From assembly GCF_017355185.1 (NCBI RefSeq), contig NZ_JADILJ010000002.1, forward strand, positions 95,803-159,802: a stretch of 64,000 bases of DNA. Reading direction: 5' to 3'. Of this stretch, positions 28,830-39,081 are shown one piece after another (position 1 is the stretch's first letter; the number at the start of each line of letters is the position of its first letter). The notes beneath the pieces are model-generated. The model searched no databases and was not told where the DNA came from. It worked only from the letters and a program-made list of their open reading frames with translations. The translations under genes were made by a program, and so were the position numbers. The DNA comes from Rathayibacter sp. SD072. Lineage in GTDB: Bacteria > Actinomycetota > Actinomycetes > Actinomycetales > Microbacteriaceae.

Positions 28830-29801
28830 TCAGGTGCGGGAGACCGTCGGCTTCTCGGCGCCGGCGCCGGAAGCAGCAGTGGTGGGTGCGTGCGAGTCGG
28901 ACTCGACGTCCTCGAATTCTACCGCAGCCTCGGCCGGCTTCCACTCCTTGCCGGGGCGGTAGGCGGACGGTTCCGCGCCGGTGTGCTCGCGCTTCTGCAC
29001 GATCACGAGGACGAGGCCGATCACGACGGCGAGCAGCGCGGCCCAGACGTTCGTCCGGATGCCCCAGAAGACCTCGCTCGGGTCGACGCGGATCGACTCG
29101 AACCAGACGCGGCCGACGCCGTACCAGATGAGGTAGGCGGCGAAGACGGTGCCCCACTGCAGCTTCAGGCGGCGCTCGAGCAGCAGGATCACCGCGATGC
29201 CGACGACGTTCCAGAGGATCTCGTAGAGGAAGGTCGGGTGGAACAGCGTGCCCTCGGGCAGCCCGACCGGGTACGCGGGGTTCGAGGTCGGGACCTCGAG
29301 GCCCCAGGGCAGCGTCGTGGGCAGTCCGTAGAGCTCCACGTTGAACCAGTTGCCGAGGCGGCCGAGGGCCTGGGCGGCGAGCATGCCGGGCGCGAGCGCG
29401 TCCGCGAAGGTCCAGAAGCGGACCCCGGTCCACCGGCAGCCGATCCAGGCGCCGACGGCACCGCCGATCAGCCCGCCGAAGATGGCGTTTCCGCCCTCCC
29501 AGATGTAGAGCGTGCGCAGCAGATCCGCGCCGTCGTAGAAGTAGTCGCCCGGGTGGGTGAGCACGTGGTAGATCCGCGCCCCCACGATGCCCAGCGGGAC
29601 CGCCCAGATGATGATGTCGAGCACGACCCACGGCTCGGCGCCGCGGCGCTTCAGTCGTGCGTTCGTCATGATCGTCGCGACGACGATGCCGGCGAGGATG
29701 CACAGCGCGTAGGTGTGGATCGAGAAGGTCCGGTCGAAGAGCGTGAAGTCGTACTGACTCCACGCCTCGGGCGGGCTCGGGATGCTCAGCGGTACGGACA
29801 C
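28830..29801 (-). CDS. lgt: prolipoprotein diacylglyceryl transferase
   Basis: 323 residues, about seven membrane segments. Lgt motifs: GARIYHVLTH with the essential histidine, the signature GRLGNWFNVELYG with conserved Arg and Asn, HPTFLYEILWN, and YGVGRVWFESIRVD near the end. It transfers diacylglyceryl from phosphatidylglycerol to the lipobox cysteine of prelipoproteins in the plasma membrane. The cytosolic C-terminal tail of about 50 residues is acidic and variable. GTG start at 29801 with AAAGG about 11 nt upstream. Last gene of the trp cluster, as in M. tuberculosis (trpA-lgt). Confidence 0.96.
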   Translation of the reverse strand: MSVPLSIPSPPEAWSQYDFTLFDRTFSIHTYALCILAGIVVATIMTNARLKRRGAEPWVVLDIIIWAVPLGIVGARIYHVLTHPGDYFYDGADLLRTLYIWEGGNAIFGGLIGGAVGAWIGCRWTGVRFWTFADALAPGMLAAQALGRLGNWFNVELYGLPTTLPWGLEVPTSNPAYPVGLPEGTLFHPTFLYEILWNVVGIAVILLLERRLKLQWGTVFAAYLIWYGVGRVWFESIRVDPSEVFWGIRTNVWAALLAVVIGLVLVIVQKREHTGAEPSAYRPGKEWKPAEAAVEFEDVESDSHAPTTAASGAGAEKPTVSRT

Positions 29802-29886
29802 CGGTACGTCGACCTTTCGAACGGAGGGGTTCCCCGGGCACGACGACGTCGCGCCCCGACGGGCACTGCGATTGTAGTGGGAGCCG

Positions 29887-30687
29887 TCAGGCGCGCAGGC
29901 GCGTGCCGTCGGCCAGACCGCGTGCCGTCTCTGCCACGGCGTCGACTCCTCCGGACGCGAGAGCGCGCACCAGGGCGGAGCCGACGATGGCGCCGTCGGC
30001 GTAGGCGAGGATCTCGGCGACCTGCTCCCCCGTCGAGATGCCCAGGCCGACGCAGGCGCTCTCGGACCCGGCGGAGCGGAGGCGGTCGACGAGCGTCCGA
30101 GCGGCGGTGTCGACGTCGGTGCGCGCTCCCGTGATGCCCATGGTGGACACCGCGTAGACGAAGCCCCGGCTCGAGGAGACGGCCTGGCGCAGGCGCTCGT
30201 CGGTCGAGGACGGTGCGGCCAGGAACACCCGGTCCAGGCCCAGGCGCTCGGAGACGGCGATCCACTCCGCGCCCTCGTCGGGGATGAGGTCGGGGGTGAT
30301 GAGACCCGACCCGCCCGCCTCGGCGAGGTCGGTCGCGAAGCGCTCCACCCCGTACTGCAGCACGGGGTTGTAGTAGGTCATGACAAGCACGGGCACGTCG
30401 ACGCGGGAGCGGATCTCGCGCACGGCCTCGAAGCCGTGACGCAGCTTGAAGCCGCCGGCGATCGCGGTCTGCGTCGCCTGCTGGATCACCGGACCGTCCA
30501 TGACGGGGTCGGAGTAGGGCAGTCCGAGCTCGATCGCGTCGACGCCGTTCTCGGCCATGGCGACCGCGGCGTCGATGCTCGTCGCGAGGTCGGGGAAGCC
30601 CACGGGGAGGTACCCGATGAGGGCCCCTGCGGCCTCGGTGTTGCGCCGGCGGACGGTCTCGGCGACGCTGGGCCCCACTCCGCTCAC
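29887..30687 (-). CDS. trpA: tryptophan synthase alpha subunit
   Basis: 266 residues from the GTG at 30687. TIM barrel with catalytic E53 in [17 protein letters not shown] and D64, equivalent to Salmonella E49 and D60; [13 protein letters not shown] and [15 protein letters not shown] are conserved loops; [14 protein letters not shown] binds phosphate. It cleaves indole-3-glycerol phosphate and channels indole to TrpB. The start overlaps the trpB stop as GTGA. Confidence 0.96.
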   Translation of the reverse strand: MSGVGPSVAETVRRRNTEAAGALIGYLPVGFPDLATSIDAAVAMAENGVDAIELGLPYSDPVMDGPVIQQATQTAIAGGFKLRHGFEAVREIRSRVDVPVLVMTYYNPVLQYGVERFATDLAEAGGSGLITPDLIPDEGAEWIAVSERLGLDRVFLAAPSSTDERLRQAVSSSRGFVYAVSTMGITGARTDVDTAARTLVDRLRSAGSESACVGLGISTGEQVAEILAYADGAIVGSALVRALASGGVDAVAETARGLADGTRLRA

Positions 30688-31895
30688 GACTGCACCGCTC
30701 CCTGGTCCATCAGGCCGAAGTAGTGCGCGGCCGTCGTCATGTCCTTGTCGCCGCGTCCGGACAGGTTGACGAGGATGGTCGCCTCCGGACCCAGCTCGCG
30801 CCCGAGCACCAGCGTGCCGGCGAGGGCGTGCGCGGACTCGATCGCGGGGATGATGCCCTCGGTGCGGCTGAGGAGCTTGAGCGCGTCCATGGCCTCGCCG
30901 TCGGTCACGGCGCGGTAGTCGGCGCGGCCGATGCTCGCGAGCCACGCGTGCTCGGGTCCGACACCGGGGTAGTCCAGGCCCGCCGAGATGGAGTGCGACT
31001 CGACGGTCTGCCCGTCCTCGTCCTGGAGGAGGAAGCTGCGCGCGCCGTGCAGGACGCCGGGGCGGCCCTTGCTGATCGTCGCCGCGTGGCGCGGGGTGTC
31101 GATGCCGTCGCCGCCGGCCTCGAAGCCGACGAGTCGGACCTCGGGGTCGTCGAGGAACGCGTGGAAGATGCCCATGGCGTTCGAGCCGCCGCCCACGCAG
31201 GCCGTGACGGCCGTGGGGAGCGATCCGGTGAGCTCGAGGACCTGCTCGCGCGCCTCCTCGCCGATGATCTTCTGGAAGTCGCGCACGAGGGCGGGGAACG
31301 GGTGCGGACCCGCGACCGTGCCGAAGATGTAGTTGGTCGATTCGACGTTCGTCACCCAGTCGCGCATGGCGTCGTTGATCGCGTCCTTGAGGGTGCGCGA
31401 TCCGGTCGTCACCGAGACGACCTCGGCGCCGAGCAGTCGCATGCGGGCGACGTTGAGCGCCTGGCGCTCGGTGTCGACCTCGCCCATGTAGACGACGCAC
31501 TCGAGGCCGAACAGGGCCGCGGCCGTGGCCGTGGCGACGCCGTGCTGGCCCGCTCCGGTCTCGGCGATCACGCGGGTCTTGCCGATGCGCTTGGTCAGGA
31601 GCGCCTGGCCGAGCACGTTGTTGATCTTGTGCGAGCCGGTGTGGTTGAGGTCCTCGCGCTTGAGGATGATGCGCGCACCGCCGGCGTGCGCCGCGAAGCG
31701 GGGCACCTCGGTGATGATCGAGGGCCGGCCCGTGTAGCTGCGGTGCAGCTCCATGAGCTCCGCGTGGAACTCGGGGTCGACCTTCGTGCGCTCGTACTCG
31801 GCGCTCAGCTCATCGAGCGCCTCGACGAGGGATTCGGGGACGTAGCGACCGCCGAAGTCGCCGAAGTAGGGGCCGAGTTCGTCTCGGAGGGCCAT
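30684..31895 (-). CDS. trpB: tryptophan synthase beta subunit
   Basis: 403 residues from the ATG at 31895. PLP enzyme with lysine K90 in [28 protein letters not shown], the glycine loop [10 protein letters not shown] and SGRGDKDM at the C-terminus. It condenses indole with serine to tryptophan. It lies 20 nt downstream of trpC and overlaps trpA. Confidence 0.97.
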   Translation of the reverse strand: MALRDELGPYFGDFGGRYVPESLVEALDELSAEYERTKVDPEFHAELMELHRSYTGRPSIITEVPRFAAHAGGARIILKREDLNHTGSHKINNVLGQALLTKRIGKTRVIAETGAGQHGVATATAAALFGLECVVYMGEVDTERQALNVARMRLLGAEVVSVTTGSRTLKDAINDAMRDWVTNVESTNYIFGTVAGPHPFPALVRDFQKIIGEEAREQVLELTGSLPTAVTACVGGGSNAMGIFHAFLDDPEVRLVGFEAGGDGIDTPRHAATISKGRPGVLHGARSFLLQDEDGQTVESHSISAGLDYPGVGPEHAWLASIGRADYRAVTDGEAMDALKLLSRTEGIIPAIESAHALAGTLVLGRELGPEATILVNLSGRGDKDMTTAAHYFGLMDQGAVQS

Positions 31896-31915
31896 GGCAG
31901 TACCGCCAGTCGGTG

Positions 31916-32689
31916 TCAGTGCGCCAGGAAGCTGGCGAGGGTGGAAACGGGGTCGCCGCCGGTGACGAGGGCCTCCCCGACGAGGACGACGTCGGCGCCG
32001 GAGCGCCTGTAGTGGGCCACGTCGTCGGCGGAGAGGACCGCCGATTCGGCGACCTTCACCGCGTCGGCGGGGAAGCGCTCGGAGAGGCGGCCGAAGAGGT
32101 CGCGGTCGAGCTCGAAGGTGGACAGGTCGCGGGCGTTCACGCCGATGAGACGGGCGCCGAGGTCCGAGGCGCGCTCCAGCTCGTCGGCCGAGTGGGTCTC
32201 GACCAGCGGGGTCATGCCGAGGTCGAGGATCAGGGCGTGGAGCTCGCTCAGGACGCTCTGCTCGAGCGCCGCGACGATGAGGAGCACGAGATCGGCTCCC
32301 GCCGCACGGGCCTCGAGCACCTGGTAGGGCTCGGCGATGAAGTCCTTGCGCAGGACGGGGATCGACACCTGCGCGCGGACCGACTCGAGATCGGCGAGCG
32401 ACCCCTTGAAGCGGCGCTCCTCGGTGAGGACGCTGATCGCACTCGCTCCGCCCTGCTCGTACTGCGACGCCAGGGCTGCGGGGTCGGGGATCTCGGCGAG
32501 GGCGCCGCGGGACGGGCTCGACCGCTTCACCTCGGCGATGATCCGGACGCGCTCGCCCGGAGCCAGCGCGGCGAGGGCGTCGATCGCGGGAGCGCGCAGA
32601 GCGGCTCGCCGCTCGACCTCGGCGAGCGGGACGGTCTCGCGGCGCGTCGCCGCGTCGGCCAGAGCGCCGGCGGTCAGATCGGTGAGCAC
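31916..32689 (-). CDS. trpC: indole-3-glycerol phosphate synthase
   Basis: 257 residues. Barrel with [17 protein letters not shown] (catalytic Lys of the IGPS signature), [22 protein letters not shown] and [14 protein letters not shown], ending [13 protein letters not shown]. It closes the indole ring from CdRP. The GTG at 32689 directly abuts the TAG of the upstream small membrane protein with no gap. TrpF is not fused and not in the window. Confidence 0.96.
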   Translation of the reverse strand: MLTDLTAGALADAATRRETVPLAEVERRAALRAPAIDALAALAPGERVRIIAEVKRSSPSRGALAEIPDPAALASQYEQGGASAISVLTEERRFKGSLADLESVRAQVSIPVLRKDFIAEPYQVLEARAAGADLVLLIVAALEQSVLSELHALILDLGMTPLVETHSADELERASDLGARLIGVNARDLSTFELDRDLFGRLSERFPADAVKVAESAVLSADDVAHYRRSGADVVLVGEALVTGGDPVSTLASFLAH

Positions 32690-32923
32690 CTAGGCGCGCG
32701 CCTTCGGGTTGGCCTTGGAGCCGTTCACTCCGTAGCCGGCCTTGGCCATGCCCATGCCGACGAGGAGGCCGACGATCACGAGACCGGCGGAGAGCCACAC
32801 GACGAGCGGGACGTCGAACCAGAAGGCGATCGTGCCGATCGTGAACCCGACCAGCATGATGACGACGGCCGTCCACGCGGCCGGCGAGTGGCCGTGGCTG
32901 TCTTCGTCGTGCTCGGTGCTCAT
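32690..32923 (-). CDS. small membrane protein of the trp cluster (HGxxPAAW type)
   Basis: 77 residues. HGHSPAAW near the N-terminus is the signature of a short actinobacterial family always seen near trpC; two membrane helices follow ([18 protein letters not shown] and [19 protein letters not shown]) and a basic tail. The ATG at 32923 is preceded by CAGGAGGAG. Function unknown; co-transcription with trpC suggests a link to tryptophan synthesis or its regulation. Confidence 0.85.
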   Translation of the reverse strand: MSTEHDEDSHGHSPAAWTAVVIMLVGFTIGTIAFWFDVPLVVWLSAGLVIVGLLVGMGMAKAGYGVNGSKANPKARA

Positions 32924-33005
32924 GGTTCTCCTCCTGGACGTGCATCGGGACCCCACGAGTCTAGCGGTTCGCGCCCGAGGGCTCCCCCGCGCTCGGGGCG
33001 GGTCG

Positions 33006-33629
33006 TCAGCGTCCCGATGTGGGGTCGTCGCCCCGGGAGAGCTCGTCCCAGGAGACGACGGGATCGATCGTGCCGTCGTCCGTCTCGACGGTCGAGGCGC
33101 CGTGCCCGTAGCCGTCGGCGGGCTCGAAGCGGGAGACGCGCTTCTTCTTCCGCGCGTCCGGCCAGCGGCGGACGGTTGCGAGCACTCCGACGCCCAGCAC
33201 GGCCGTCAGGGCGCCCGCGACGAGGGCGACGACGGGCCACGCGGTCGCGGTCGACGATCCCACGAGGGCGGCCACCGACTGCTCGCCGGCGATGGCCGTC
33301 GCCTCCGTGACGACGGAGGAACCGGCGCGCACCGGGTCGCTGAGGGCCGTCGACGCCGCCAGGACCACGGAGGCGCCGAGCACGACCTGCAGGAGGCCGA
33401 GCACGATGCGGAACGCCGGACCGGCGATGGCCAGGGCCGCAGCGAGCGCGAGACCCGCCAGCGCGAGCGCCGAGAGCGCGGGAGCCGCCACCGTGCCCGC
33501 GACGTCCAGACCGTCGGTCGCACCGGCGAGCGTCAGCACGAACCACGTCTGCGTCGAGGAGGTCAGCTCGAGCGCGGCCAGCAGGACGATCCCGAGGATC
33601 GCCCCGTACTTGAGCCGCCGAGCGCTCAC
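33006..33629 (-). CDS. Trp biosynthesis-associated membrane protein
   Basis: 207 residues, four predicted membrane segments (for example YGAILGIVLLAALEL near 8-22) and a hydrophilic C-terminal tail with a basic KKKR stretch. It matches the family found between trpE and trpC in actinobacteria (Rv1610 in M. tuberculosis). The GTG start overlaps the hisI stop as GTGA. Normally trpE would precede this gene; here hisI does. Biochemical role unknown. Confidence 0.85.
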   Translation of the reverse strand: MSARRLKYGAILGIVLLAALELTSSTQTWFVLTLAGATDGLDVAGTVAAPALSALALAGLALAAALAIAGPAFRIVLGLLQVVLGASVVLAASTALSDPVRAGSSVVTEATAIAGEQSVAALVGSSTATAWPVVALVAGALTAVLGVGVLATVRRWPDARKKKRVSRFEPADGYGHGASTVETDDGTIDPVVSWDELSRGDDPTSGR

Positions 33630-33988
33630 GGCTCCTCGGAGGTGACGGCGTCGAGCGGGTCCACGTCGAAGCAGGAGTGCTCCCCCGTGTGGCAGGCGGC
33701 GCCGATCTGCTCGACCTGCACGAGGAGCGCGTCGGCGTCGCAGTCGAGGGCCGCTCCGCGCACGTGCTGGGCGTGGCCGGACGTGTCGCCCTTGCGCCAG
33801 TACTCCTGTCGTGAGCGCGACCAGAAGGTGACGCGACCCTCGGTGAGCGTGCGGCGCAGGGCCTCGCGGTCCATCCAGCCCATCATCAGGACCTCGCGGG
33901 TGTCGTGCTGCTGGATGATCGCGGGCAGCAGCCCGGCGGCGTCGAAGGTCGCGCGGTCGAGGACGGCGTCGAGCTCGGGATCGGTCAT
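33626..33988 (-). CDS. hisI: phosphoribosyl-AMP cyclohydrolase
   Basis: 120 residues. The metal-binding set is visible: [39 protein letters not shown] with the [13 protein letters not shown] cysteines that hold Mg and Zn. It opens the purine ring of PR-AMP in histidine synthesis. Separate from hisE, which lies 1.8 kb upstream. The start overlaps the hisF stop (ATGA). Confidence 0.96.
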   Translation of the reverse strand: MTDPELDAVLDRATFDAAGLLPAIIQQHDTREVLMMGWMDREALRRTLTEGRVTFWSRSRQEYWRKGDTSGHAQHVRGAALDCDADALLVQVEQIGAACHTGEHSCFDVDPLDAVTSEEP

Positions 33989-34749
33989 CGTCGGATCTCC
34001 AGGCCTGCGCCGTCGAGGGCGCGCTTCACGTCGTCGATGGTCATCTCGCGGTTGTGGAAGACCGAGGCCGCCAGCACGGCGTCGGCGCCCGCCTCGATCG
34101 CGGGCGCGAAGTGCTCGACGGCGCCGGCGCCTCCGGAGGCGATGACCGGCACCGAGCTGACCTCGCGCATCGCGGCGACCAGCTCCAGGTCGAAGCCCTG
34201 CTTGGTGCCGTCGGCGTCGATCGAGTTGACGAGCAGCTCGCCGGCCCCGCGCTCGACGGCTTCGGCCGCCCACGCGAGGGCGTCGACGGTGGTCTCGCGG
34301 CGACCGCCGTGGGTCGTGACGACGAACCCGGACGGCGTGGCGTCGCTCCGCTTGACGTCGAGCGAGAGGACGAGCACCTGCGCCCCGAAGACGTCGGCGA
34401 TCTCGCCGACGAGCGCCGGGCGGGCGAGGGCGGCGGAGTTGACGCCCACCTTGTCGGCGCCGTGCGCGAGCAGGCGCGACACGTCGTCGACGCCGCGCAC
34501 GCCGCCGCCGACCGTCAGCGGGATGAAGACCTGCTCGGCCGTCGCGCGGACCACGTCGTAGGTGGTGGAGCGGTCGTCGACCGTCGCGGTCACGTCGAGG
34601 AAGGTCAGCTCGTCGGCGCCCTGCTCGAAGTAGAGGCGGGCGAGCTCGACCGGGCCGCCGGCATCGCGGAGGTTCTGGAAGTTGACGCCCTTGACGACGC
34701 GCCCGGCGGCGACGTCGAGGCACGGGATGACGCGGACGGCGAGGCTCAT
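33985..34749 (-). CDS. hisF: imidazole glycerol phosphate synthase subunit HisF
   Basis: 254 residues. Half-barrel duplication with catalytic [12 protein letters not shown] [18 protein letters not shown] and [18 protein letters not shown]; phosphate loops VGGGVRG and IASGGAG. With glutaminase HisH it makes IGP and AICAR. HisH is not in the window. Confidence 0.97.
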   Translation of the reverse strand: MSLAVRVIPCLDVAAGRVVKGVNFQNLRDAGGPVELARLYFEQGADELTFLDVTATVDDRSTTYDVVRATAEQVFIPLTVGGGVRGVDDVSRLLAHGADKVGVNSAALARPALVGEIADVFGAQVLVLSLDVKRSDATPSGFVVTTHGGRRETTVDALAWAAEAVERGAGELLVNSIDADGTKQGFDLELVAAMREVSSVPVIASGGAGAVEHFAPAIEAGADAVLAASVFHNREMTIDDVKRALDGAGLEIRR

Positions 34750-34759
34750 CGCTGCCGTC

Positions 34760-35620
34760 CTAGAGGCGCGCGGCGTGGATCGACGTGACCAGGATGGCGC
34801 GGGCGCCCAGGTCGTACAGGCGGTCCATCACCTGGTTCATGTCGGCGCGCGGCACCATCACGCGGACGGCGACCCAGTCGGCGTCGTGCAGCGGCGAGAC
34901 GGTCGGCGACTCGAAGCCCGGTGCGATGTCCGTCGCGGCCTCGAGGAGGGCGACGGGGCAGTCGTAGTCGAGCAGCACGTACTCGCGGGCGACCAGCACG
35001 CCCTGGAGGCGGCGCAGCAGGACGGGGATGCCCTCGGGCTCCCCCGCGGCCGAGACGAGCACGGCGGTGGAGTCGAGGATGACCGGGCCGAAGATCTCGA
35101 GTCCGGCCTTGCGGAGCGTGGTGCCGGTCTCGACGACGTCGGCGATCACGTCGGCCACTCCGAGCTGGATCGCGGACTCGACCGCTCCGTCCAGGCGGAT
35201 GAGCGACACCTCGACTCCGTGCTCGCGGAGGAAGGACCCGACGAGCCCGGGGTAGCTCGTGGCGACGCGCAGGCCGTCGATCTCGGAGAGGTCCGTGTAG
35301 CGGCCCGCGGGGCCGGCGAAGCGGAAGGTCGAGTTCGCGAAGCCCAGGCTCGCGATCTCACGGGCCTCGGAGCCCGAGTCGATGAGCAGGTCGCGGCCCG
35401 TCACTCCGACGTCGAGGGCGCCCGAGCCGACGTAGGTCGCGATGTCGCGCGGCCGGAGGTAGAAGAACTCGACGCCGTTGCGCTCGTCGACGACGTGCAG
35501 CTCCTTGGGGTCGCGGCGGCCGGTGTAGCCGGCCTCGGCCAGCATCTGGCCGGCGGTCTCGGAGAGCGAACCCTTGTTGGGAACGGCGACGCGCAGGAGC
35601 GCGGGCGGGGTGGTGGTCAC
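34760..35620 (-). CDS. hisG: ATP phosphoribosyltransferase, long form
   Basis: 286 residues from the GTG at 35620; the open frame continues upstream but with an unlikely Ser/Arg-rich extension, while AGAGGA lies 10 nt before this [16 protein letters not shown] at the start, [14 protein letters not shown], the PRPP loop [16 protein letters not shown], and a C-terminal ACT-like regulatory domain ([25 protein letters not shown] split over 200-280) that binds histidine for feedback inhibition. First step of histidine synthesis. Confidence 0.95.
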   Translation of the reverse strand: MTTTPPALLRVAVPNKGSLSETAGQMLAEAGYTGRRDPKELHVVDERNGVEFFYLRPRDIATYVGSGALDVGVTGRDLLIDSGSEAREIASLGFANSTFRFAGPAGRYTDLSEIDGLRVATSYPGLVGSFLREHGVEVSLIRLDGAVESAIQLGVADVIADVVETGTTLRKAGLEIFGPVILDSTAVLVSAAGEPEGIPVLLRRLQGVLVAREYVLLDYDCPVALLEAATDIAPGFESPTVSPLHDADWVAVRVMVPRADMNQVMDRLYDLGARAILVTSIHAARL

Positions 35621-35760
35621 GGCAGGACGTCCTCTGGAGCTCGAGGGTGATTCGGTGAGCGGCGGTCTCGTCGTCGACACGGCGGTCGCGGACGCGCCTC
35701 GATGTGCGTGGGAGCGCGCGGCGACGGAGCGTCGGCGCACTCCGGCGATCGGAGGGAGGC

Positions 35761-36024
35761 TCACAGATGTCGGTAGACGTCGGCCGTCGTCAGGCCCTTC
35801 GCCAGCATCAGCACCTGGAGGTGGTACAGCAGCTGCGAGATCTCCTCGGCGGTGCGCTCGTCGCCCTCGTACTCGGCGGCCATCCAGACCTCGGCGGCCT
35901 CCTCGACGATCTTCTTGCCGATGAAGTGCACACCGGCGTCGAGCTCGCGGACCGTGCCCGACCCCTCGGGGCGCGCGGCGGCCTTCTCGCCCAGCTCAGC
36001 GAAGAGGTCGTCGAAAGTTTTCAC
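35761..36024 (-). CDS. hisE: phosphoribosyl-ATP diphosphatase
   Basis: 87 residues. MazG-like all-alpha fold with [18 protein letters not shown] and [15 protein letters not shown] carrying the Mg-binding glutamates. It hydrolyses PR-ATP to PR-AMP. GTG start at 36024. About 140 nt separate it from hisG; that gap holds no gene. Confidence 0.95.
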   Translation of the reverse strand: MKTFDDLFAELGEKAAARPEGSGTVRELDAGVHFIGKKIVEEAAEVWMAAEYEGDERTAEEISQLLYHLQVLMLAKGLTTADVYRHL

Positions 36025-36060
36025 CGGGGAAGTCTATACGCGCGGCGCCCCGGGGCAGGA

Positions 36061-36729
36061 TCAGTGGCGGTGCAGGATCGAGGACGCGGTGTCGCGGAGG
36101 GCGGCGATCGCCTTCTCGGGGTCGTCGGCGCCGAAGACGGCCGAACCGGCGACGAACGTGTCGGCGCCCGCCTCGGCGGCGATCTCGATGGTGCCGGGGG
36201 CGATCCCTCCGTCGACCTGGAGCCAGACGTCGAGCCCGGAGTCGCGGACGGCGCGGCGGAGCGCGTGCAGCTTGGGCATCGTCTCCTCCATGAAGGACTG
36301 GCCGCCGAAGCCGGGCTCGACCGTCATCACGAGCACCTGGTCGAACTCGGGCAGCAGCTCGAGGTACTCCTCGACGGCCGTCCCGGGCTTGAGGGCGATC
36401 CCCGCGCGCGAGCCGATGTCGCGGAGCCGGCGCGCCAGGGCCACGGCGTCGCGCACCGCCTCGGCGTGGAAGGTGACGGAGTAGGCGCCCGTCTCGGCGT
36501 ACCCGGGCGCCCAGCGGTCCGGGTCCTCGATCATCAGGTGCACGTCGAGCGGGCGCGGCGTGACCTCCTGGAGGCGCTGCACCATGGGCAGCCCGAACGT
36601 GAGGTTCGGGACGAAGTGGTTGTCCATCACGTCGACGTGCACGAGATCGGCCGACGCGATCCGCTGCAGCTCGGCCTCGAAGTTGACGAAGTCGGCGGAG
36701 AGGATGCTGGGGTTGATCCGTGCGGGCAT
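36061..36729 (-). CDS. rpe: ribulose-phosphate 3-epimerase
   Basis: 222 residues. PARINPSILSADF opening, catalytic aspartate in LVHVDVMDNHFVPNLTFG, histidines in PLDVHLMIEDP, MTVEPGFGGQSF and VDGGIAPGTIE with the second aspartate. It interconverts ribulose 5-phosphate and xylulose 5-phosphate in the cytosol. Lies between hisE and rsmB. Confidence 0.97.
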   Translation of the reverse strand: MPARINPSILSADFVNFEAELQRIASADLVHVDVMDNHFVPNLTFGLPMVQRLQEVTPRPLDVHLMIEDPDRWAPGYAETGAYSVTFHAEAVRDAVALARRLRDIGSRAGIALKPGTAVEEYLELLPEFDQVLVMTVEPGFGGQSFMEETMPKLHALRRAVRDSGLDVWLQVDGGIAPGTIEIAAEAGADTFVAGSAVFGADDPEKAIAALRDTASSILHRH

Positions 36730-36739
36730 GCCGACCAGC

Positions 36740-38137
36740 CTAGGAGATCGCCCCGGCCGGATCCGCGCGCCGCAGCAGCTGGATGAACATGGCGTCGGTG
36801 CCGTGGCGGTGCGGCCAGAGCTGCACGTGGCGCGCCCCCTCCGGCAGATCGAGCTCGTCGAGCGTCACGCGCCGGAGGACCTCCGGGGTGTCCATCAGCT
36901 CGAGGCCGTCCCCGTAGCGCTCCTGGGCCAGAGCGAGGACCCGTCGCGTCTCGCCGAGGTGCGGCGAGCACGTGACGTAGGCGAGAACGCCGCCCGGGGC
37001 GAGCGCCTGGAGCGCCGAGTCGAGCAGCTCGCCCTGAAGGGACGCGAGCGGCTCCACGTCGGCCGCCGTCTTGCGCCAGCGCGCCTCCGGTCGTCGGCGC
37101 AGGGCTCCCAGCCCGGTGCAGGGGGCATCGAGGAGGATCCGATCGAAGGCACCGGGCTGCTCGACGCCGAGATCACGGCCGTCGCCCGTGCGCACCTGGA
37201 CGTCCGGGTCCACTGCGGCGAGGGCCTGGCGGACGAGACCCGCGCGGCCGGGCACGACCTCGTTCGCGAGGAGCGACGCGCCGCCCAGGCGCGCCTCGGC
37301 CGCGAGGAGGGCCGCCTTGCCGCCGGGGCCGGCGCAGAGGTCGAGCCAGCGCTCCCCCTCGCGGACCGGGAGTGCTCGCGACAGCGCCAGCGCCGCGAGC
37401 TGCGAGCCCTCGTCCTGCACCCGCACGCGCCCCTCGCGCACGGCGTCGACGGCCTCGGGGTTGCCTCCCGTGCTCACGAGTCCGACCGGGGACCAGCGGT
37501 CGGCGGCGGCATCGGGCACGTCCGCGGCGTCGGCGAGACCGGGGAGCGCGACGAGGTTCACCCGCGGAGCCGCGTTGTCGGCCGCGAGAAGAGCGTCCAG
37601 CTCGTCGGCGCGGCCCTCCGCCGCCAGAGCGCGGCGCAGCGCCTTGACGATCCAGAGCGGGTGGGAGCTGAGGGCCGCGATGCGGTCATCGGCCGAGACC
37701 GCCGCGGCTGAGACGCGCTCGCGCCACTCCTCGGCCGAGCCCCGCGAGACGCTGCGGAGCACGGCGTTGGCGAAGGAGACCGCCCCCCGGGACGCATCGG
37801 CGGCCACGAGGGCGACGCTCTCGTTCACCGCCGCGTGCGGAGCGACGCGGGTGCCGAGGAGCTGGTGCACGCCGAGGCGGAGGGCGTCGAGGACGGGCTC
37901 GTCGATCGACTCGATCGCCCGCCCGGCCGCGAGCACGATCACGCGGTCGTAGTAGCCGGACATGCGCAGCGTCCCGTAGCAGAGCTCGGTCGCGAGTCCG
38001 GCGTCGGCCGGCGAGAGTCCTGCGGCGCGGATCCGGCCGGGGAGGACGAGGTTGGCGTAGGCGTCCGACCCGCTGACGGCGCGCAGGACGTCGTACGCGA
38101 CCCGGCGGGCGGGGGCGACCTCGCGACGGGCGCTCAT
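36740..38137 (-). CDS. rsmB: 16S rRNA m5C methyltransferase, RsmB family
   Basis: 465 residues. An N-terminal NusB-like RNA-binding domain (about 1-150; RRVAYDVLRAV, ELCYGTLRMSGYYDR) precedes a SAM-dependent methyltransferase: WLDLCAGPGGKAALLAAEA, LLDAPCTGLGALRRRPEA with the motif IV cysteine and AYVTCSPHLGETR with the motif VI cysteine, the pair used in m5C formation. Likely target C967 of 16S rRNA by homology. Overlaps the fmt stop by 4 nt (ATGA); fmt-rsmB adjacency is ancient. Confidence 0.93.
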   Translation of the reverse strand: MSARREVAPARRVAYDVLRAVSGSDAYANLVLPGRIRAAGLSPADAGLATELCYGTLRMSGYYDRVIVLAAGRAIESIDEPVLDALRLGVHQLLGTRVAPHAAVNESVALVAADASRGAVSFANAVLRSVSRGSAEEWRERVSAAAVSADDRIAALSSHPLWIVKALRRALAAEGRADELDALLAADNAAPRVNLVALPGLADAADVPDAAADRWSPVGLVSTGGNPEAVDAVREGRVRVQDEGSQLAALALSRALPVREGERWLDLCAGPGGKAALLAAEARLGGASLLANEVVPGRAGLVRQALAAVDPDVQVRTGDGRDLGVEQPGAFDRILLDAPCTGLGALRRRPEARWRKTAADVEPLASLQGELLDSALQALAPGGVLAYVTCSPHLGETRRVLALAQERYGDGLELMDTPEVLRRVTLDELDLPEGARHVQLWPHRHGTDAMFIQLLRRADPAGAIS

Positions 38138-39045
38138 CGCAGCACCGTGCTCTCGCGCAGGCCCCTGGCCCAGTCGGCGGCGGCCATCGGCTTCTTGCCC
38201 GCCGGCTGCACGGTGACGAGCTCGACGGCTCCGTCGCCGGTGCCCACGAGCGCACGGCCCTGCTCGACGAGGACCGCGCCCGGCTCGAGCGCCGGCGCCT
38301 CCTCGACCGCGCGAGCCGCCAGCACCTTCAGGCGGGAGTCGCCGAGGGCGGTGGAGGCGCCCGGCTCCGGCGTCGTCCCGCGGATCAGGGCGAGGACGCG
38401 ACCGCTCGACGCGCTCCAGTCCAGGCGCCCGTCGGACACGTCGAGCTTGGGGGCGAGCGTCACCTCGCCGGACTGCGGCACGGACACGGCGGTCCCCGCG
38501 GCGATCGCGTCGACGACCTCGGTCGTGAGAGCGGCACCCGACGCCGCGAGGACCTCGAGGAGCTCTCCCGCTGTGCGCCCGCGCACCTCCTCCGCCAGCT
38601 CGGCGAACACGTCACCGGCGTCGAGCTCGGCCACGAGCTGGAACACGCTCGCGCCGATCGTCTCCTCCCCCGCCATCAGGGCACGCTGCACGGGAGCCGC
38701 TCCCCGCCAGCGCGGGAGGAGGGAGAAGTGCAGGTTGATCCAGCCGCGAGCCGGCACCGCGAGCAGGCGCGCGCGCACCAGCCCGCCGTACGCGACGATG
38801 ACGCCGAGATCGGGCGAGAGGGCCTCGATCCGGTCGGTGACGGCCTCGTCGAGGCGGTTCGCCTTGAGGACGGGCAGTCCGAGCTCCTCCGCGACGACGG
38901 CGACGGGAGAGGGCGTGAGCACGCGCTTGCGGCCCACGGGGGCGTCCTCGCGGGTGACGACGGCGACCACCTCGTGGTCGGAGGCGGCGAGCGCGCGCAG
39001 GGTCGGGACGGCGGGGGCCGGCGTGCCGGCGAAGACGAGGCGCAC
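38134..39045 (-). CDS. fmt: methionyl-tRNA formyltransferase
   Basis: 303 residues. RLVFAGTPAPAVPTLRAL start, WINLHFSLLPRWRGAAPVQ with the formyl-THF site, GASVFQLVAELDAGDV, and a C-terminal OB-like tRNA-binding domain. It formylates initiator Met-tRNA. GTG start at 39045 preceded by AGGAG. Confidence 0.97.
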   Translation of the reverse strand: MRLVFAGTPAPAVPTLRALAASDHEVVAVVTREDAPVGRKRVLTPSPVAVVAEELGLPVLKANRLDEAVTDRIEALSPDLGVIVAYGGLVRARLLAVPARGWINLHFSLLPRWRGAAPVQRALMAGEETIGASVFQLVAELDAGDVFAELAEEVRGRTAGELLEVLAASGAALTTEVVDAIAAGTAVSVPQSGEVTLAPKLDVSDGRLDWSASSGRVLALIRGTTPEPGASTALGDSRLKVLAARAVEEAPALEPGAVLVEQGRALVGTGDGAVELVTVQPAGKKPMAAADWARGLRESTVLR

Positions 39046-39081
39046 GGGGTGGGCTCCTGAGTGGCGGTGGTGCGGGCGGAT

